Positions 17,999 to 27,426 of a stretch of 58,484 bases of DNA are shown here, piece by piece; positions within the stretch are counted from its first letter, which is position 1, and each line of letters starts with the position of its first letter. The DNA is from Burkholderiales bacterium. Lineage in GTDB: Bacteria > Pseudomonadota > Gammaproteobacteria > Burkholderiales > Casimicrobiaceae. The notes below the pieces were generated by a model. The model had not been told where the DNA came from, did not search any database, and saw nothing but the letters and a program-made list of their open reading frames with translations. The DNA is taken from positions 1 through 58,484 of the forward strand of contig JAICKU010000014.1 of the NCBI GenBank assembly GCA_025927765.1, read 5' to 3'. The position numbers and the translations under genes are program-made.

Positions 17999-20900
17999 GT
18001 GGTCGCGCGGCTCATCCGCTGGTCGATCGACAATCGACTCCTGGTACTGCTCGCGACGGTGCTGCTCGCGGCGTGGGGCGTCGCCTCGCTCGTGCGCACA
18101 CCCGTCGATGCCATTCCCGATCTTTCCGACGTGCAGGTGACGATCCGCACGACGTTTCCGGGACAGTCACCGGGAATCGTCGAGCAGCAGGTGACCTATC
18201 CCATCGCCACGACGATGCTCTCCGCGCCGGGAGCGAAGGCGGTGCGCGGCTATTCCATGTTCGGTGACTCGTTCGTGTACGTGCTCTTCGACGACGCCAC
18301 CGATCTCTACTGGGCACGCTCGCGCGTACTCGAGTATCTGAACCAGGCCCAGGCAAGGCTCCCCGCGCAGGCGAAGGCTTCGCTCGGCCCCGACGCGACC
18401 GGTGTCGGCTGGATCTATGAATACGCGCTTGTCGATCGCAGCGGACGCGTCGATCTCGCCGAGCTTCGGGCGCTGCAGGACTGGTTTCTCAAGTACGAGC
18501 TCAAGACGGTGCCGAACGTCGCAGAAGTGGCGAGCGTCGGCGGCATGGTGCGGCAATATCAGATCGTGCTCGACCCCGATCGGTTGCGCGCCTATGGCAT
18601 TCCCCACGGCAAGGTCATCGAGGCCGTGCGCCACGCGAACGAGGAAGCAGGCGGCTCCGTAGTGGAGTTGAGCGAGGCGGAGTACATGGTGCGTGCCTTG
18701 GGATATCTGCGCTCGCTCGAGGACTTCCGGCGCATTCCGCTCGCCGTCAGCGACGCCGGAGTGCCCATTGCGCTCGGCGACGTTGCGCGCGTGCAGGTCG
18801 GACCGGAGATGCGCCGGGGCATCGCCGAACTCGACGGTGAAGGCGAGGTTGCGGGCGGGATCATCGTGATGCGCAGCGGCGCGAACGCGCTCGAAACGAT
18901 CGACGCGGTCAAGGCGAAGCTCGCATCTCTGGCAACGGCGCTGCCGAGCGGCGTCGAAGTGATCACGGTTTACGACCGCTCCAACCTGATCAAGCGTGCG
19001 ATCGGCAACCTTGGCGTCACTCTCGCCGAGGAGTTTGCAGTCGTCGCCCTCGTCTGCCTCGTGTTCCTGCTGCACCTTCGCTCGGCATTCGTGGCGATCG
19101 TGTCGCTTCCGCTCGGCATCGCGATCGCGTTCATCGTGATGCGGCATCAGGGGATCAACGCGAACATCATGTCGCTCGGCGGCATCGCCATCGCGATCGG
19201 AGCCATGGTCGATGCCGCGGTCGTGATGATCGAAAACGCGCACAAGCACATCGAGGCGTGGCAGCGGATGCATGCCGGCGCGAATCCGGATGCGCGCACG
19301 CGCTGGCAACTGATCGAGCGGGCGTCGACGGAAGTGGGACCCGCCCTGTTCTTCTCCCTCGTCATCATCACGCTTTCGTTCGTGCCCGTGTTCACGCTCG
19401 AGGCGCAGGAAGGGCGGCTCTTCTCGCCCCTGGCCTACACGAAGACGTACGCGATGGCGATTGCGGCGGCCCTCTCCGTCACGCTCGTCCCGGTGCTCAT
19501 GGGATATTTCATTCGCGGCAAAATCCCCGGAGAGCTCGCCAATCCGGTCAACCGCGTGCTCGTGAGTGGATACCGCCGCCTGTTGCCGAAGGTGTTGCGC
19601 CGGCCATGGACGACGATGCTCGTCGCGCTGCTGATCGGCGCCTCGGCGCTCTGGCCCGCGAGCCGCGTGGGGGGCGAGTTCATGCCCGCGCTCGACGAAG
19701 GCGACCTTCTGTACATGCCATCTGCCCTGCCCGGCATCTCCGTGGCGAAGATGAGCGAGCTCCTGCAGCAGACGGATCGCATGATCCTGTCGGTGCCGGA
19801 AGTTGCAAGCGTGTTCGCGAAGGCGGGACGTGCCGAAACCGCGACGGATCCTGCACCGCTCGAAATGATCGAGACGGTCATCCAATTCAAGCCGCGCAGC
19901 GAATGGCGGCCGGGCATGACGCCCGAAGCGCTGGTGGAGGAGCTGGACCGGAAAGTGCGCATTCCAGGCCTTTCGAACGTGTGGGTACCTCCCGTACGAG
20001 CGCGGATCGACATGCAGGGGACCGGCGTGAAAACTCCGGTCGGCATCCGAGTGGCGGGGACGGATATGGCCGGGATCGATCGCATGCTCGTCGCCATCGA
20101 GCGCGTCGCTCGCGAGGTCCCCGGCGTCAGCTCGGCGTTTGCTGAGCGCCTCACCGGCGGGCGGTATATCGACGTGCGCATCGATCGTGCGAGCGCCGCG
20201 CGCCATGGGTTGAACGTCGCCGACGTGCAGAGCATCGTCACGGCTGCCATCGGCGGGGACAACATCGGGGAAACCGTCGAAGGCCTGCAGCGCTTTCCTA
20301 TCAACGTGCGCTATCCGCGCGACACGCGTAATTCGGTCGATGCACTCCGACGCCTGCCCATGCTGACCGAGCGCGGTGCGCAGATTCGATTGAGCGACGT
20401 TGCGAGCATCGGCATTGCCGACGGCCCTTCGATGCTGAAGAGCGAGAACGGCCGGCTCTCCGGCTGGGTGTATGTCGACATCCGCGGTCGCGACCTTCGT
20501 TCGGCCGTACACGATCTACAGCGCGCCGTCGCCGATCGCGTCCAGCCCAAGGACGGCTACTCGATCTCCTGGTCGGGGCAGTTCGAATCGCTCGAGCGCG
20601 CCACGCAGCGCCTGAAGACCGTCGTCCCTGCGGTGATCGCCTGCGTGCTCGTACTGCTGGTCGTCGTGTTTCGACGTGCGGGCGATGCCGCGATCATCGT
20701 CGCTACGCTACCGTTGGCGCTGGTGGGGGGACTCTGGTTGATGACGCTGCTCTCGTACGACATGTCGGTCGCCTCGGCCGTCGGCTTCATCGCGCTGGCG
20801 GGCGTCGCCTCGGAAATCGGCGTCGTCATGCTCGTCTACATCAATGCTGCGATCGAAAGGCGCCGACTAGACGGTCGACTCGATGATCAGCACGCGCTCG

Positions 20901-21181
20901 CGGAGGCGATCGTCGACGGCGCCGCGCTCCGCGTGCGACCGATCATGATGACCGCCGCGGTCGTGATCGCGGGATTGCTGCCGATGATGTGGAGCAGCGG
21001 CACCGGGTCCGAAGTGATGAAGCGCATTGCCGCGCCGATGCTCGGCGGAATGATCAGTGCACTCGTACTTTCGATGTTCGTCGTTCCCGCCGCATGCCTG
21101 CTCGTGCGTCGATCGCAGACGCGCAAAGGGCGGCCGTCGATTTCAGGCCAGCCTTCCGACCGCGAGGTGTCGCCCGTGTAG
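17999..21181 (+). CDS. cusA: Cu(I)/Ag(I) RND efflux pump CusA
   Basis: 1060 residues, full length for heavy-metal RND pumps, GTG start at 17999. With that start the three Met residues that bind Cu/Ag in E. coli CusA fall at the same numbers: Met573 (DLLYMPS), Met623 (APLEMIE) and Met672 (RIDMQGTG). This supports both the start and monovalent copper/silver specificity rather than Zn/Co/Ni. Other hallmarks include [11 protein letters not shown] near the N-terminus and the transmembrane-4 segment [23 protein letters not shown] with acidic proton-relay residues. It is convergent with paaD, with 31 bases between the stops. Confidence 0.95.
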   Translation: MVARLIRWSIDNRLLVLLATVLLAAWGVASLVRTPVDAIPDLSDVQVTIRTTFPGQSPGIVEQQVTYPIATTMLSAPGAKAVRGYSMFGDSFVYVLFDDATDLYWARSRVLEYLNQAQARLPAQAKASLGPDATGVGWIYEYALVDRSGRVDLAELRALQDWFLKYELKTVPNVAEVASVGGMVRQYQIVLDPDRLRAYGIPHGKVIEAVRHANEEAGGSVVELSEAEYMVRALGYLRSLEDFRRIPLAVSDAGVPIALGDVARVQVGPEMRRGIAELDGEGEVAGGIIVMRSGANALETIDAVKAKLASLATALPSGVEVITVYDRSNLIKRAIGNLGVTLAEEFAVVALVCLVFLLHLRSAFVAIVSLPLGIAIAFIVMRHQGINANIMSLGGIAIAIGAMVDAAVVMIENAHKHIEAWQRMHAGANPDARTRWQLIERASTEVGPALFFSLVIITLSFVPVFTLEAQEGRLFSPLAYTKTYAMAIAAALSVTLVPVLMGYFIRGKIPGELANPVNRVLVSGYRRLLPKVLRRPWTTMLVALLIGASALWPASRVGGEFMPALDEGDLLYMPSALPGISVAKMSELLQQTDRMILSVPEVASVFAKAGRAETATDPAPLEMIETVIQFKPRSEWRPGMTPEALVEELDRKVRIPGLSNVWVPPVRARIDMQGTGVKTPVGIRVAGTDMAGIDRMLVAIERVAREVPGVSSAFAERLTGGRYIDVRIDRASAARHGLNVADVQSIVTAAIGGDNIGETVEGLQRFPINVRYPRDTRNSVDALRRLPMLTERGAQIRLSDVASIGIADGPSMLKSENGRLSGWVYVDIRGRDLRSAVHDLQRAVADRVQPKDGYSISWSGQFESLERATQRLKTVVPAVIACVLVLLVVVFRRAGDAAIIVATLPLALVGGLWLMTLLSYDMSVASAVGFIALAGVASEIGVVMLVYINAAIERRRLDGRLDDQHALAEAIVDGAALRVRPIMMTAAVVIAGLLPMMWSSGTGSEVMKRIAAPMLGGMISALVLSMFVVPAACLLVRRSQTRKGRPSISGQPSDREVSPV

Positions 21182-21195
21182 CGACAGCGGCGTCA

Positions 21196-21222
21196 GCCGC
21201 ACTGCGCGTGGGTCAGTGCGGC
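21196..21222. terminator. Hairpin between convergent cusA and paaD
   Basis: A perfect 9-bp stem (GCCGCACTG / CAGTGCGGC) with a 9-base loop lies between the cusA stop and the last codons of paaD. It could end transcription from both sides, but there is no T-run on either strand, so it may only slow polymerase or stabilise 3' ends. Confidence 0.4.
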
Positions 21223-21704
21223 TTGAAGTAATCGAACGGCTCGCGGCAATCGATGCAGCGGTACTGCGCCTTGCACGGCGTGGAGCCGAAGCGCGACAGC
21301 TCCTCGGTGCGCGGCGAGCCGCAGTGCGGGCAGCGAACCGTGCGCGCCGCGAAGCGGACGACCTGGGCCTCACGCGTCGCATGCGGCGGCGCGATGCCGA
21401 ACGCTGCGAGCCGCGCGCGCGCCTCCGGCGCGATCCAGTCGGTCGTCCACGCCGGCGACAGCGACGTCACGACATCGAGCGCGCCCGTCGCGACATCCGC
21501 CGCTGCGACGCGCACGTCGTGCTCGATCACGCGCGTCGCGGGACAGCCGGAATACGTCGGCGTGAGCGTGACCGTGCACGCATCGTCGGCGCAGCGGACG
21601 CCGCGCACGATGCCGAGCTCGACGATCGACACGACGGGAATCTCCGGGTCCATCACGCTGCCCAGCACTCGCCACAATGCTTCCTCGCGCGTCGACACGC
21701 TCAC
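21213..21704 (-). CDS. paaD: Phenylacetyl-CoA epoxidase maturation protein PaaD
   Basis: 163 residues. The GTG start (21704) overlaps the paaC stop by 4 bases. The DUF59/MIP18 domain is seen in the N-terminal half (VMDPEIPVVSIVELGIVRGV, PTYSGCPAT). A C-terminal zinc-finger-like tail CPHCGSPRTEELSRFGSTPCK...CIDC is diagnostic of PaaD. It is needed for iron-sulfur or diiron maturation of the epoxidase system. In a standard paaABCDE operon paaE would follow at once; here the convergent cusA gene does. Confidence 0.93.
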   Translation of the reverse strand: MSVSTREEALWRVLGSVMDPEIPVVSIVELGIVRGVRCADDACTVTLTPTYSGCPATRVIEHDVRVAAADVATGALDVVTSLSPAWTTDWIAPEARARLAAFGIAPPHATREAQVVRFAARTVRCPHCGSPRTEELSRFGSTPCKAQYRCIDCREPFDYFKPH

Positions 21705-22477
21705 CACCGCGCCTCCGGGTACATGCGCGGCAGCGCCTGCATCTCGGCGAGCATTCGCGACAGATGCTCGGTGTGCACGCCCTGCTTGCCGCCGCGGCCA
21801 CGCGCGCCCTGCATCCAGGGATCCGCCGGCACGTCGAGCGTCGCTTCGGCGAACACCGACTGGACGGCCGCCCGCCACGGCGCTGCCAGCGCAGCGTTGT
21901 CGGCGGCGATGCCGGCGTCGATCAGCGCACGCTCGGTCTCGTCGACGCTGAACATCTCGCCGGTGTACATCCAAAGCGCATCCACGGCTGCCTGCATCCG
22001 TGCATGCGACACGTCAGTACCGTCACCCAGCCGGATCACCCACTGCGACGAGCGCTCGACGTGATAGCGCACCTCCTTCAGCGCCTTCGCCGCGATCGCC
22101 GCGATGCGCGAATCGCGCGAGGTCGCGAGCTCGGCCAGCAGCAGCACGTGCCACTGGTCGAACAGGTATTGGCGCGTGATCGTGTCGCCGTAATGGCCGT
22201 TCGGCTGCTCGACCAGCAGCAGGTTGCGGAACTCGCGGTCCGTGCGGAAGAACGCGAGCTGGTCTTCGCTGCGCCCGACCGCGTCGGCGCGCGCCTCGAC
22301 CTCGCCCGCGTAGGCAAGCCACAGCCGCGCCTGTCCCAGGAGATCGAGGCCGACGTTCGTCGACGCAATGTCCTCCTCGAGCACCGGCCCCTTGCCGACC
22401 CATTCGCCGAGGCGCTGCGCGAGGACGAGGTCGTTGTCGGCGAGGCGCAGCAGGTAATCGAAGAGCTGGAGCTTCAA
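21701..22477 (-). CDS. paaC: Phenylacetyl-CoA epoxidase structural subunit PaaC
   Basis: 258 residues. Characteristic blocks include LADNDLVLAQRLGEW, ASTNVGLDLLGQARLWL and KEVRYHVERSSQWVIRLGDGT. PaaC is a ferritin-like subunit that pairs with PaaA and has no active diiron site. The start overlaps the paaB stop by 4 bases and the end overlaps the paaD start, so paaBCD are translationally coupled. Confidence 0.95.
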   Translation of the reverse strand: MKLQLFDYLLRLADNDLVLAQRLGEWVGKGPVLEEDIASTNVGLDLLGQARLWLAYAGEVEARADAVGRSEDQLAFFRTDREFRNLLLVEQPNGHYGDTITRQYLFDQWHVLLLAELATSRDSRIAAIAAKALKEVRYHVERSSQWVIRLGDGTDVSHARMQAAVDALWMYTGEMFSVDETERALIDAGIAADNAALAAPWRAAVQSVFAEATLDVPADPWMQGARGRGGKQGVHTEHLSRMLAEMQALPRMYPEARW

Positions 22478-22758
22478 ATGTGCTTCACTTCGTCGGGCAT
22501 CGGAAAGAACGTCGGATGGCGGTACACCTTGTCGTTCGCGGGGTCGAACAGCGCCTCGCGATCGCCCGGCGCCGACGCATGCACGTCCGCCGAGCGCACC
22601 ACCCAGATCGACACGCCCTCGTTGCGCCGTGTGTAGACGTCGCGCGCGTTACGCACCGCCATTCCGGCGTCCGGCGCGTGCAGGCTCCCTACGTGCTTGT
22701 GCGCGAGCCCATGCTGCGAGCGGATGAACACTTCCCACAGCGGCCATTCACTGCTCAT
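22474..22758 (-). CDS. paaB: Phenylacetyl-CoA epoxidase subunit PaaB
   Basis: 94 residues, the usual length when started at ATG 22758 (SSEWPLWEVFIRSQHGLAHK). PaaB bridges PaaAC heterodimers in the epoxidase complex. RNEGVSIWVVRS and the C-terminal KVYRHPTFFPMPDEV are conserved. It sits 13 bases after paaA and overlaps paaC by 4. Confidence 0.95.
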   Translation of the reverse strand: MSSEWPLWEVFIRSQHGLAHKHVGSLHAPDAGMAVRNARDVYTRRNEGVSIWVVRSADVHASAPGDREALFDPANDKVYRHPTFFPMPDEVKHI

Positions 22759-22771
22759 TCGTTCTTCCCGC

Positions 22772-23764
22772 TCATGCCGCCGCCTTCGCGCGCGCGTCGC
22801 GCTTCTGCGCATGCGCGACGGCCGCTTCGCGCACCCACGCGCCGTCTTCCCACGCGTTGACGCGCGTACGCATCCGGTCGCGGTTGCACGGACCGTGGCC
22901 CTTCAGCACCTCGTGGAATTCGCTCCAGTCGATCGCGCCGAAGTCGTAATGCCCGCGATCTTCGTTCCAGGCGAGATCGTCGTCGGGTATGCGCAGGCCG
23001 AGGTAGTCGGACTGCGGCACCGTCTGGTCGACGAAACGCTGGCGCAATTCGTCGTTCGACAGCCGCTTGATCTTCCACTTCGCCGAATGCGCGCTGTGCA
23101 CGCTCGCCGCGTCCGGCGGACCGAACATCATCAGCGACGGCCACCACCAGCGATCGAGCGCATCCTGCGCCATCGCCTTCTGCTCGGGCGTGCCGCGGCA
23201 AAGCGACATCATGACGTCGAAACCCTGGCGCTGGTGGAACGACTCCTCCTTGCAGATGCGGATCATCGCGCGAGCATAAGGACCAAAGCTGCAGCGGCAC
23301 AGCGGAATCTGGTTCATGATCGCGGCGCCGTCGACCAGCCAGCCGACCGCGCCGATGTCGGCCCACGTGAGCGTCGGGTAGTTGAAGATCGACGAGTACT
23401 TGACCTTGCCGGCGTGCAGGTCCTCGATCATCTGCTCGCGCGATACGCCGAGCGTCTCCGCCGCGCAGTACAGGTACAGGCCGTGTCCCGCCTCGTCCTG
23501 CACCTTCGCCATCAGGATCGCTTTGCGCGCAAGCGAGGGGGCGCGCGTGATCCAGTTGCCTTCGGGCAGCATGCCGACGACCTCCGAGTGTGCGTGCTGC
23601 TGGATCTGGCGGATCAGCGTGCGCCGGTACGCCTCCGGCATCCAGTCCTTGGGCTCGATGCGCACGTCGTCGTCGATGCGCGCCTGGAACGCGCGCTCGT
23701 CGTCCGACATGTCGGCCGTGTCGGCCACTTTCGTGAGCCCGGTATCGATCATCTGCGCGTACAT
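22772..23764 (-). CDS. paaA: Phenylacetyl-CoA epoxidase catalytic subunit PaaA
   Basis: 330 residues. The diiron ligands are visible in the two ExxH elements, [14 protein letters not shown] and [12 protein letters not shown]. It inserts one oxygen atom into the ring of phenylacetyl-CoA to give the 1,2-epoxide. First gene of the upstream half of the divided paa cluster (ABCD). A possible -10 element (TATGAT, minus strand, 23820-23815) lies just upstream in the short divergent gap to the next plus-strand gene; I cannot identify a convincing -35 or regulator site. Confidence 0.96.
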   Translation of the reverse strand: MYAQMIDTGLTKVADTADMSDDERAFQARIDDDVRIEPKDWMPEAYRRTLIRQIQQHAHSEVVGMLPEGNWITRAPSLARKAILMAKVQDEAGHGLYLYCAAETLGVSREQMIEDLHAGKVKYSSIFNYPTLTWADIGAVGWLVDGAAIMNQIPLCRCSFGPYARAMIRICKEESFHQRQGFDVMMSLCRGTPEQKAMAQDALDRWWWPSLMMFGPPDAASVHSAHSAKWKIKRLSNDELRQRFVDQTVPQSDYLGLRIPDDDLAWNEDRGHYDFGAIDWSEFHEVLKGHGPCNRDRMRTRVNAWEDGAWVREAAVAHAQKRDARAKAAA

Positions 23765-23850
23765 ACGCCACTCCCGTCGATCGCGCCCGTCGGCGCGTTG
23801 CGAACCTCTCGCCGATCATACATTCCAACGCTGACAATCGAGGATCGACG

Positions 23851-24243
23851 ATGATGCCAAGTCCCGCGCAGCAACCTCCCGAGCCGTCCCGGCAGGAGCA
23901 GACCATCGACGAGATGGTCGAGGAAACCTTCCCGGCCAGCGACGCCACGCAGTTGCCCGGACGCGCCGCCGGCGCGCCCGAGGCCGGCGCCACCGAGCCC
24001 GACCCGCGCCGCGAGTTCCCCCAGACGACGCCGCGCACGATCGGCAACCAGGGCGTGATCCCCGCGACGCGGCAGGGCGAAGAGCGCGTGCCGCTCGGCG
24101 GAACCGCGGTCGCGCTGTTCCGGCTCGACGCGAACGCGCGTTCGCTCGCGGTGCGCTTCAGCGAAGACAGCGCGTCGCTCGATGCGGCGGCAGTCGACCG
24201 GCTGATCGCCGCGCTGTCGGAGATGCGTACGCGCATGGCCTGA
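23851..24243 (+). CDS. Small conserved protein with DEMVEETFPASDAT motif
   Basis: 130 residues, ATG 23851 (tandem ATG), divergent from paaA. The segment QTIDEMVEETFPASDATQ is a motif shared by many short bacterial proteins of unknown function (commonly ...DEALEETFPASDP...). The middle is proline-rich and probably disordered, and residues about 80-130 look folded. No enzyme motif is visible. Its position next to paaA does not establish a link to phenylacetate metabolism. Confidence 0.65.
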   Translation: MMPSPAQQPPEPSRQEQTIDEMVEETFPASDATQLPGRAAGAPEAGATEPDPRREFPQTTPRTIGNQGVIPATRQGEERVPLGGTAVALFRLDANARSLAVRFSEDSASLDAAAVDRLIAALSEMRTRMA

Positions 24244-24271
24244 CGGGGCGCGCCGCGCCGTTTCGGATCCC

Positions 24272-24303
24272 GCAAAAACAACGAGGCAGCTTGCGCTGCC
24301 TCG
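24272..24303 (-). terminator. Rho-independent terminator of the ABC importer operon
   Basis: A perfect 9-bp stem CGAGGCAGC / GCTGCCTCG (24282-24290 with 24295-24303) encloses a 4-base loop. Read on the minus strand it is followed by TTGTTTTTGC, a good U-tract. It lies about 165 bases beyond the stop of the last importer gene. Confidence 0.75.
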
Positions 24304-24468
24304 CGTCGCCTTGCCCCTTTTGGCGGGTGAATCAACTCCGCCGCCGGTTCCACCACCGGTGCCCCTAAGCGACCGGCAATTCGCGGCGGTTGCACTTGAA
24401 AATCGGCGACTTCGTACGACGTTGCCCACGGCTACGCGCCGCGCACGGTCGTCTGCGGCGCGTTGCCG

Positions 24469-25284
24469 TCAGCGGCCGACCATCGCGAGCACGTCGGCCT
24501 TGAGAAAGCGCTCGACCACGAGCATGAACGCGATCGACGGCACCAGCAGGAGCAGCGCGGTGATCGATGCGATCTGGTAATTGCCGCCCATGCTCGCGTT
24601 GAACATGAGCAGCGGCAGCGTCATCACGTCGGGCACGCCGACGAAATACGTGCCGGTGAATTCGTCGAGCGACTCGAGGAACACGAAGATCGCGCTCGCC
24701 ATCAGGCCGGGGGCGGCCAGCGGCAGCGTCACCGTGCGAAAGCAGGTCCACGCCGAGGCGCCCATGTTGCGCGCCGCTTCCTCGAGCGAATCGTCGATCG
24801 ACGCGAACGCGGCCGAAGCGATCCACACGGCGAGCACGAGCCCGTGCGACGCGTGCACGAGCACCACGCCGGTGATCGTGCCGGCGAGCCCGATCCGGTA
24901 GAACACCTGCGCAATGTTCACGTACACCGGCAGGTTCGGCACCGCCTGCGGCAGCAGGAACGCGAGCAGGATCAGCCCGCGCCAGCGAAGCTTGAGACGC
25001 GCAAGCGCGTAGCCGGCAGGAATCGCGACGGCGAGGCTCACCGCAACGGTCAGAAGCGCGATCCAGACGCTCGTGCCGAGCGACGCGAGCGCGTTGCCGC
25101 GCGGCGAGAACACGCGCTGCCAGAACGTGAAGCCGTACTCGAGCGGCAGCTTGCTCGGGAAGTACCACTTCTCCGCGAACGCCCACAGCACGAGATTGGC
25201 GAGCGGCCCGAAGATCGCGAACGCGAAGAGCGCGATCAGCAGCGCGCGGACGAGCGGCGTCGCGAAGCGCCCGGCGAGCGTCAT
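24469..25284 (-). CDS. ABC importer inner-membrane permease (second)
   Basis: 271 residues, six hydrophobic segments, with the EAA loop at EEAARNMGASAWTCFRTVTLPLAAPGL. This is a PotC/type-I importer permease fold. Its ATG (25284) overlaps the stop of the first permease by 4 bases. It is the last gene of the operon acidic ORF - ATPase - binding protein - permease - permease. The substrate is probably a polyamine, thiamine or similar small organic cation, or iron, judged only from family resemblance. Confidence 0.88.
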   Translation of the reverse strand: MTLAGRFATPLVRALLIALFAFAIFGPLANLVLWAFAEKWYFPSKLPLEYGFTFWQRVFSPRGNALASLGTSVWIALLTVAVSLAVAIPAGYALARLKLRWRGLILLAFLLPQAVPNLPVYVNIAQVFYRIGLAGTITGVVLVHASHGLVLAVWIASAAFASIDDSLEEAARNMGASAWTCFRTVTLPLAAPGLMASAIFVFLESLDEFTGTYFVGVPDVMTLPLLMFNASMGGNYQIASITALLLLVPSIAFMLVVERFLKADVLAMVGR

Positions 25285-26168
25285 GACCGCGTGTTCTGCT
25301 GCACTGCGTGGCGCAGGTAGAACGCGGCCCCGATCGCCGCAAGCACCAGCGACAGCAGGCACAGCGCGTTCGCGACCGCGTAATCGGCGAACGTGTTGAT
25401 CCGGTACGCGACGTCGACGGTGATCATCGTCGGCGAATTCGGGTTGATCATCAGCGGGACCGACAGCACGGACAACATCGCGACGAACGACAGCACGAGC
25501 CCGACGAGCAGCGTCCCCTTGACCTGCGGCAGCACGATGTCGACGAGCACGCGCCAGCGCGGCGCGCCGAGGTTTTGTGCCGCCTCGATGTGCTGGCGCT
25601 CGAGCGCCGCCATCGCGCCGGCGAGGAGCAGCGTCACGAACGGCGCCTGCTTCCACACGAACGCGACGACGATGCCGCGCCAGTCGAGCATCGACTGCGC
25701 GGAAATCGGCTCGATCAGCCCCGAGCCGATCAGCGCGTGATTGAGCATGCCGTTCTTCGCGAGGAACGTGCGCATGACCTGTCCGGTGACGACGAACGGA
25801 ATGAACAGCGGCCAGCGATAGAGCCACCGCAGGATCGCGACGGCGCGCGGATGCTCACCGAGCGTCAGGTACGCCGCGATCGCGATCGCCGCGACCGCAA
25901 TCAGCATCGTCGACAGCATGACGATCGCGACGGTGAACGCGAGGTCGCGGCCGTACAGATCCAGCGCCTTCGCGAAATGCGCGGTCGTGAAGGCGCTGCC
26001 CGCCGTGAACGCGCTCACGGCGGAGAGCACGAGCGGCAGCACGAAGAAGAGACCGACGACGAGAAGCGCGGGCGCGACGAGCGCGACCGCTATCCAGCGA
26101 CGCTCCCGCGGTGCGCGTTCGGCGGCGATCGCGTCTTCAGCGATCGCCGCCACCGTCGAATCGGTCAT
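25281..26168 (-). CDS. ABC importer inner-membrane permease (first)
   Basis: 295 residues with six membrane segments. The EAA-type loop IEAAQNLGAPRWRVLVDIVLPQVKGTL is conserved for contact with the ATPase. PotB-like. It starts 22 bases after the substrate-binding gene and is translationally coupled to the second permease. The N-terminal 25 residues are polar and cytoplasmic. Confidence 0.88.
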   Translation of the reverse strand: MTDSTVAAIAEDAIAAERAPRERRWIAVALVAPALLVVGLFFVLPLVLSAVSAFTAGSAFTTAHFAKALDLYGRDLAFTVAIVMLSTMLIAVAAIAIAAYLTLGEHPRAVAILRWLYRWPLFIPFVVTGQVMRTFLAKNGMLNHALIGSGLIEPISAQSMLDWRGIVVAFVWKQAPFVTLLLAGAMAALERQHIEAAQNLGAPRWRVLVDIVLPQVKGTLLVGLVLSFVAMLSVLSVPLMINPNSPTMITVDVAYRINTFADYAVANALCLLSLVLAAIGAAFYLRHAVQQNTRS

Positions 26169-26190
26169 CGCGTGCGGCCGAACGACGTGG

Positions 26191-27333
26191 CTACTTCAGC
26201 ACCACCTTCTCGTAACCCTCGACGATGTCGGTGAAGTACTGCGACAGCGGGAACGGCCGGCCCTTGCTCGACAAATCCGCCGGCGAGATGTCGGTGAAGA
26301 GCTTGTTCCACGTCGCCGGCGGCATCTTCGACTGCACGTACTGCGGGTCGATGCCCGGGTACCAGTTGAACTGCTTGACGATGCCGTCGGCCTGGACTTC
26401 CGGGCTTTCCGCGAGGTCGATGAACTTCTTCGCGAGATCCGGGTGCGCGGCCTTCGTGGGAATCACGTAGTACATCGGCTGTCCGGGCAAGCCCGGCGAC
26501 GGCAGCGTGAGCTTCACCTTCGGGTTCATCTTGCCGTCCGCCATCCACGTGTAGAACATGTCCACCCACACCGGTCCCATCGCGATCTCGCCGCGATTCA
26601 GCATGTCGAGCGTGCCCGCGTTGCCCGGCGTCATCTGTACGTACTGGTTGAACGCCTTCAGGCTCTCGAGCGACTTGTCGATCGCGGCCTTCGCTTTAGG
26701 GTCGTACGGCCCTTTCTCGAGCGTGTCGCGCATGCCGCTGTTGGCCTCGACCCAGCCCATCACGAAGCCCACGCCCGACATGCCGCCCTTGACGCCGTTG
26801 TAGCCGAACTGCTTCGGGTTCTTCTTCACCCATTCGGCGAGCTCGGCGAAGCTCTTCGGCGGCGCCTTCACGAGGTCGGGGTTGTACGCGAGCGCGATCT
26901 GGCTGTGGAACATCGGCAGCACATAGCCGTCGACGTTCGCGCCGAGCGCGTTCTTCGCGCTGTCGCGCGACACGAGCTTGCCGGCCGCCACGTCGTGCCG
27001 ATACGGCATCAGCAGCTTGTCTTCGACCATCGTCGCGGCCCCGCGCTGGTGCACCACGGCCACGTCCACGTCCCAGCTTGCGGCCCCCGCCTTCTGCTGC
27101 GCCTCGAGCTTCTCGAAGATCTTCTGCGACCCGGCGTCGCCCGGGCCCGTGCCGACGGCGCGCACCTTGACCCCCGGGTTCATCTTCTCGAACTTGGGCC
27201 CGAGGTAGTTGTTGACGTAGTCGACCATGTTCTGGTCGCCGGCGCTGACGACGTTCAGCGTCGTCTGCGCCGCTGCGGTGCCGGCCATGGCCAATCCGAG
27301 CGCCGCGATGGACAGAAGGCTGCGAAGTTTCAT
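26191..27333 (-). CDS. Periplasmic substrate-binding protein of ABC importer
   Basis: 380 residues. ATG 27333 follows GGGAGAG and opens a classic signal peptide (KLRSLLSIAALGLAMAGTAAAQ). The mature part belongs to the family 1 extracellular solute-binding proteins (PotD/AfuA-like), for example VWVDMFYTWMADGK and SPGLPGQPMYYVIPTKAAHPDLAKKFIDL. Ligand-contact residues are not identifiable by eye, so the substrate is left open. The gene follows the ATPase after a 93-base gap with no obvious terminator. Confidence 0.88.
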   Translation of the reverse strand: MKLRSLLSIAALGLAMAGTAAAQTTLNVVSAGDQNMVDYVNNYLGPKFEKMNPGVKVRAVGTGPGDAGSQKIFEKLEAQQKAGAASWDVDVAVVHQRGAATMVEDKLLMPYRHDVAAGKLVSRDSAKNALGANVDGYVLPMFHSQIALAYNPDLVKAPPKSFAELAEWVKKNPKQFGYNGVKGGMSGVGFVMGWVEANSGMRDTLEKGPYDPKAKAAIDKSLESLKAFNQYVQMTPGNAGTLDMLNRGEIAMGPVWVDMFYTWMADGKMNPKVKLTLPSPGLPGQPMYYVIPTKAAHPDLAKKFIDLAESPEVQADGIVKQFNWYPGIDPQYVQSKMPPATWNKLFTDISPADLSSKGRPFPLSQYFTDIVEGYEKVVLK

Positions 27334-27426
27334 GATCTCTCCCGAATCGTTGGAGGCCCGTTCACGCAAGGTCGATCGGCGGGCCCTGATCGCTGATCAC
27401 CTTTATCTCACCCACGCGCGCCCGGA

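Noticed and set aside
21196-21222. Hairpin as an attachment site or insertion scar of the cus block
   Set aside because: No second copy at the other border near 11524-11630; a role as a convergent-gene terminator is simpler.
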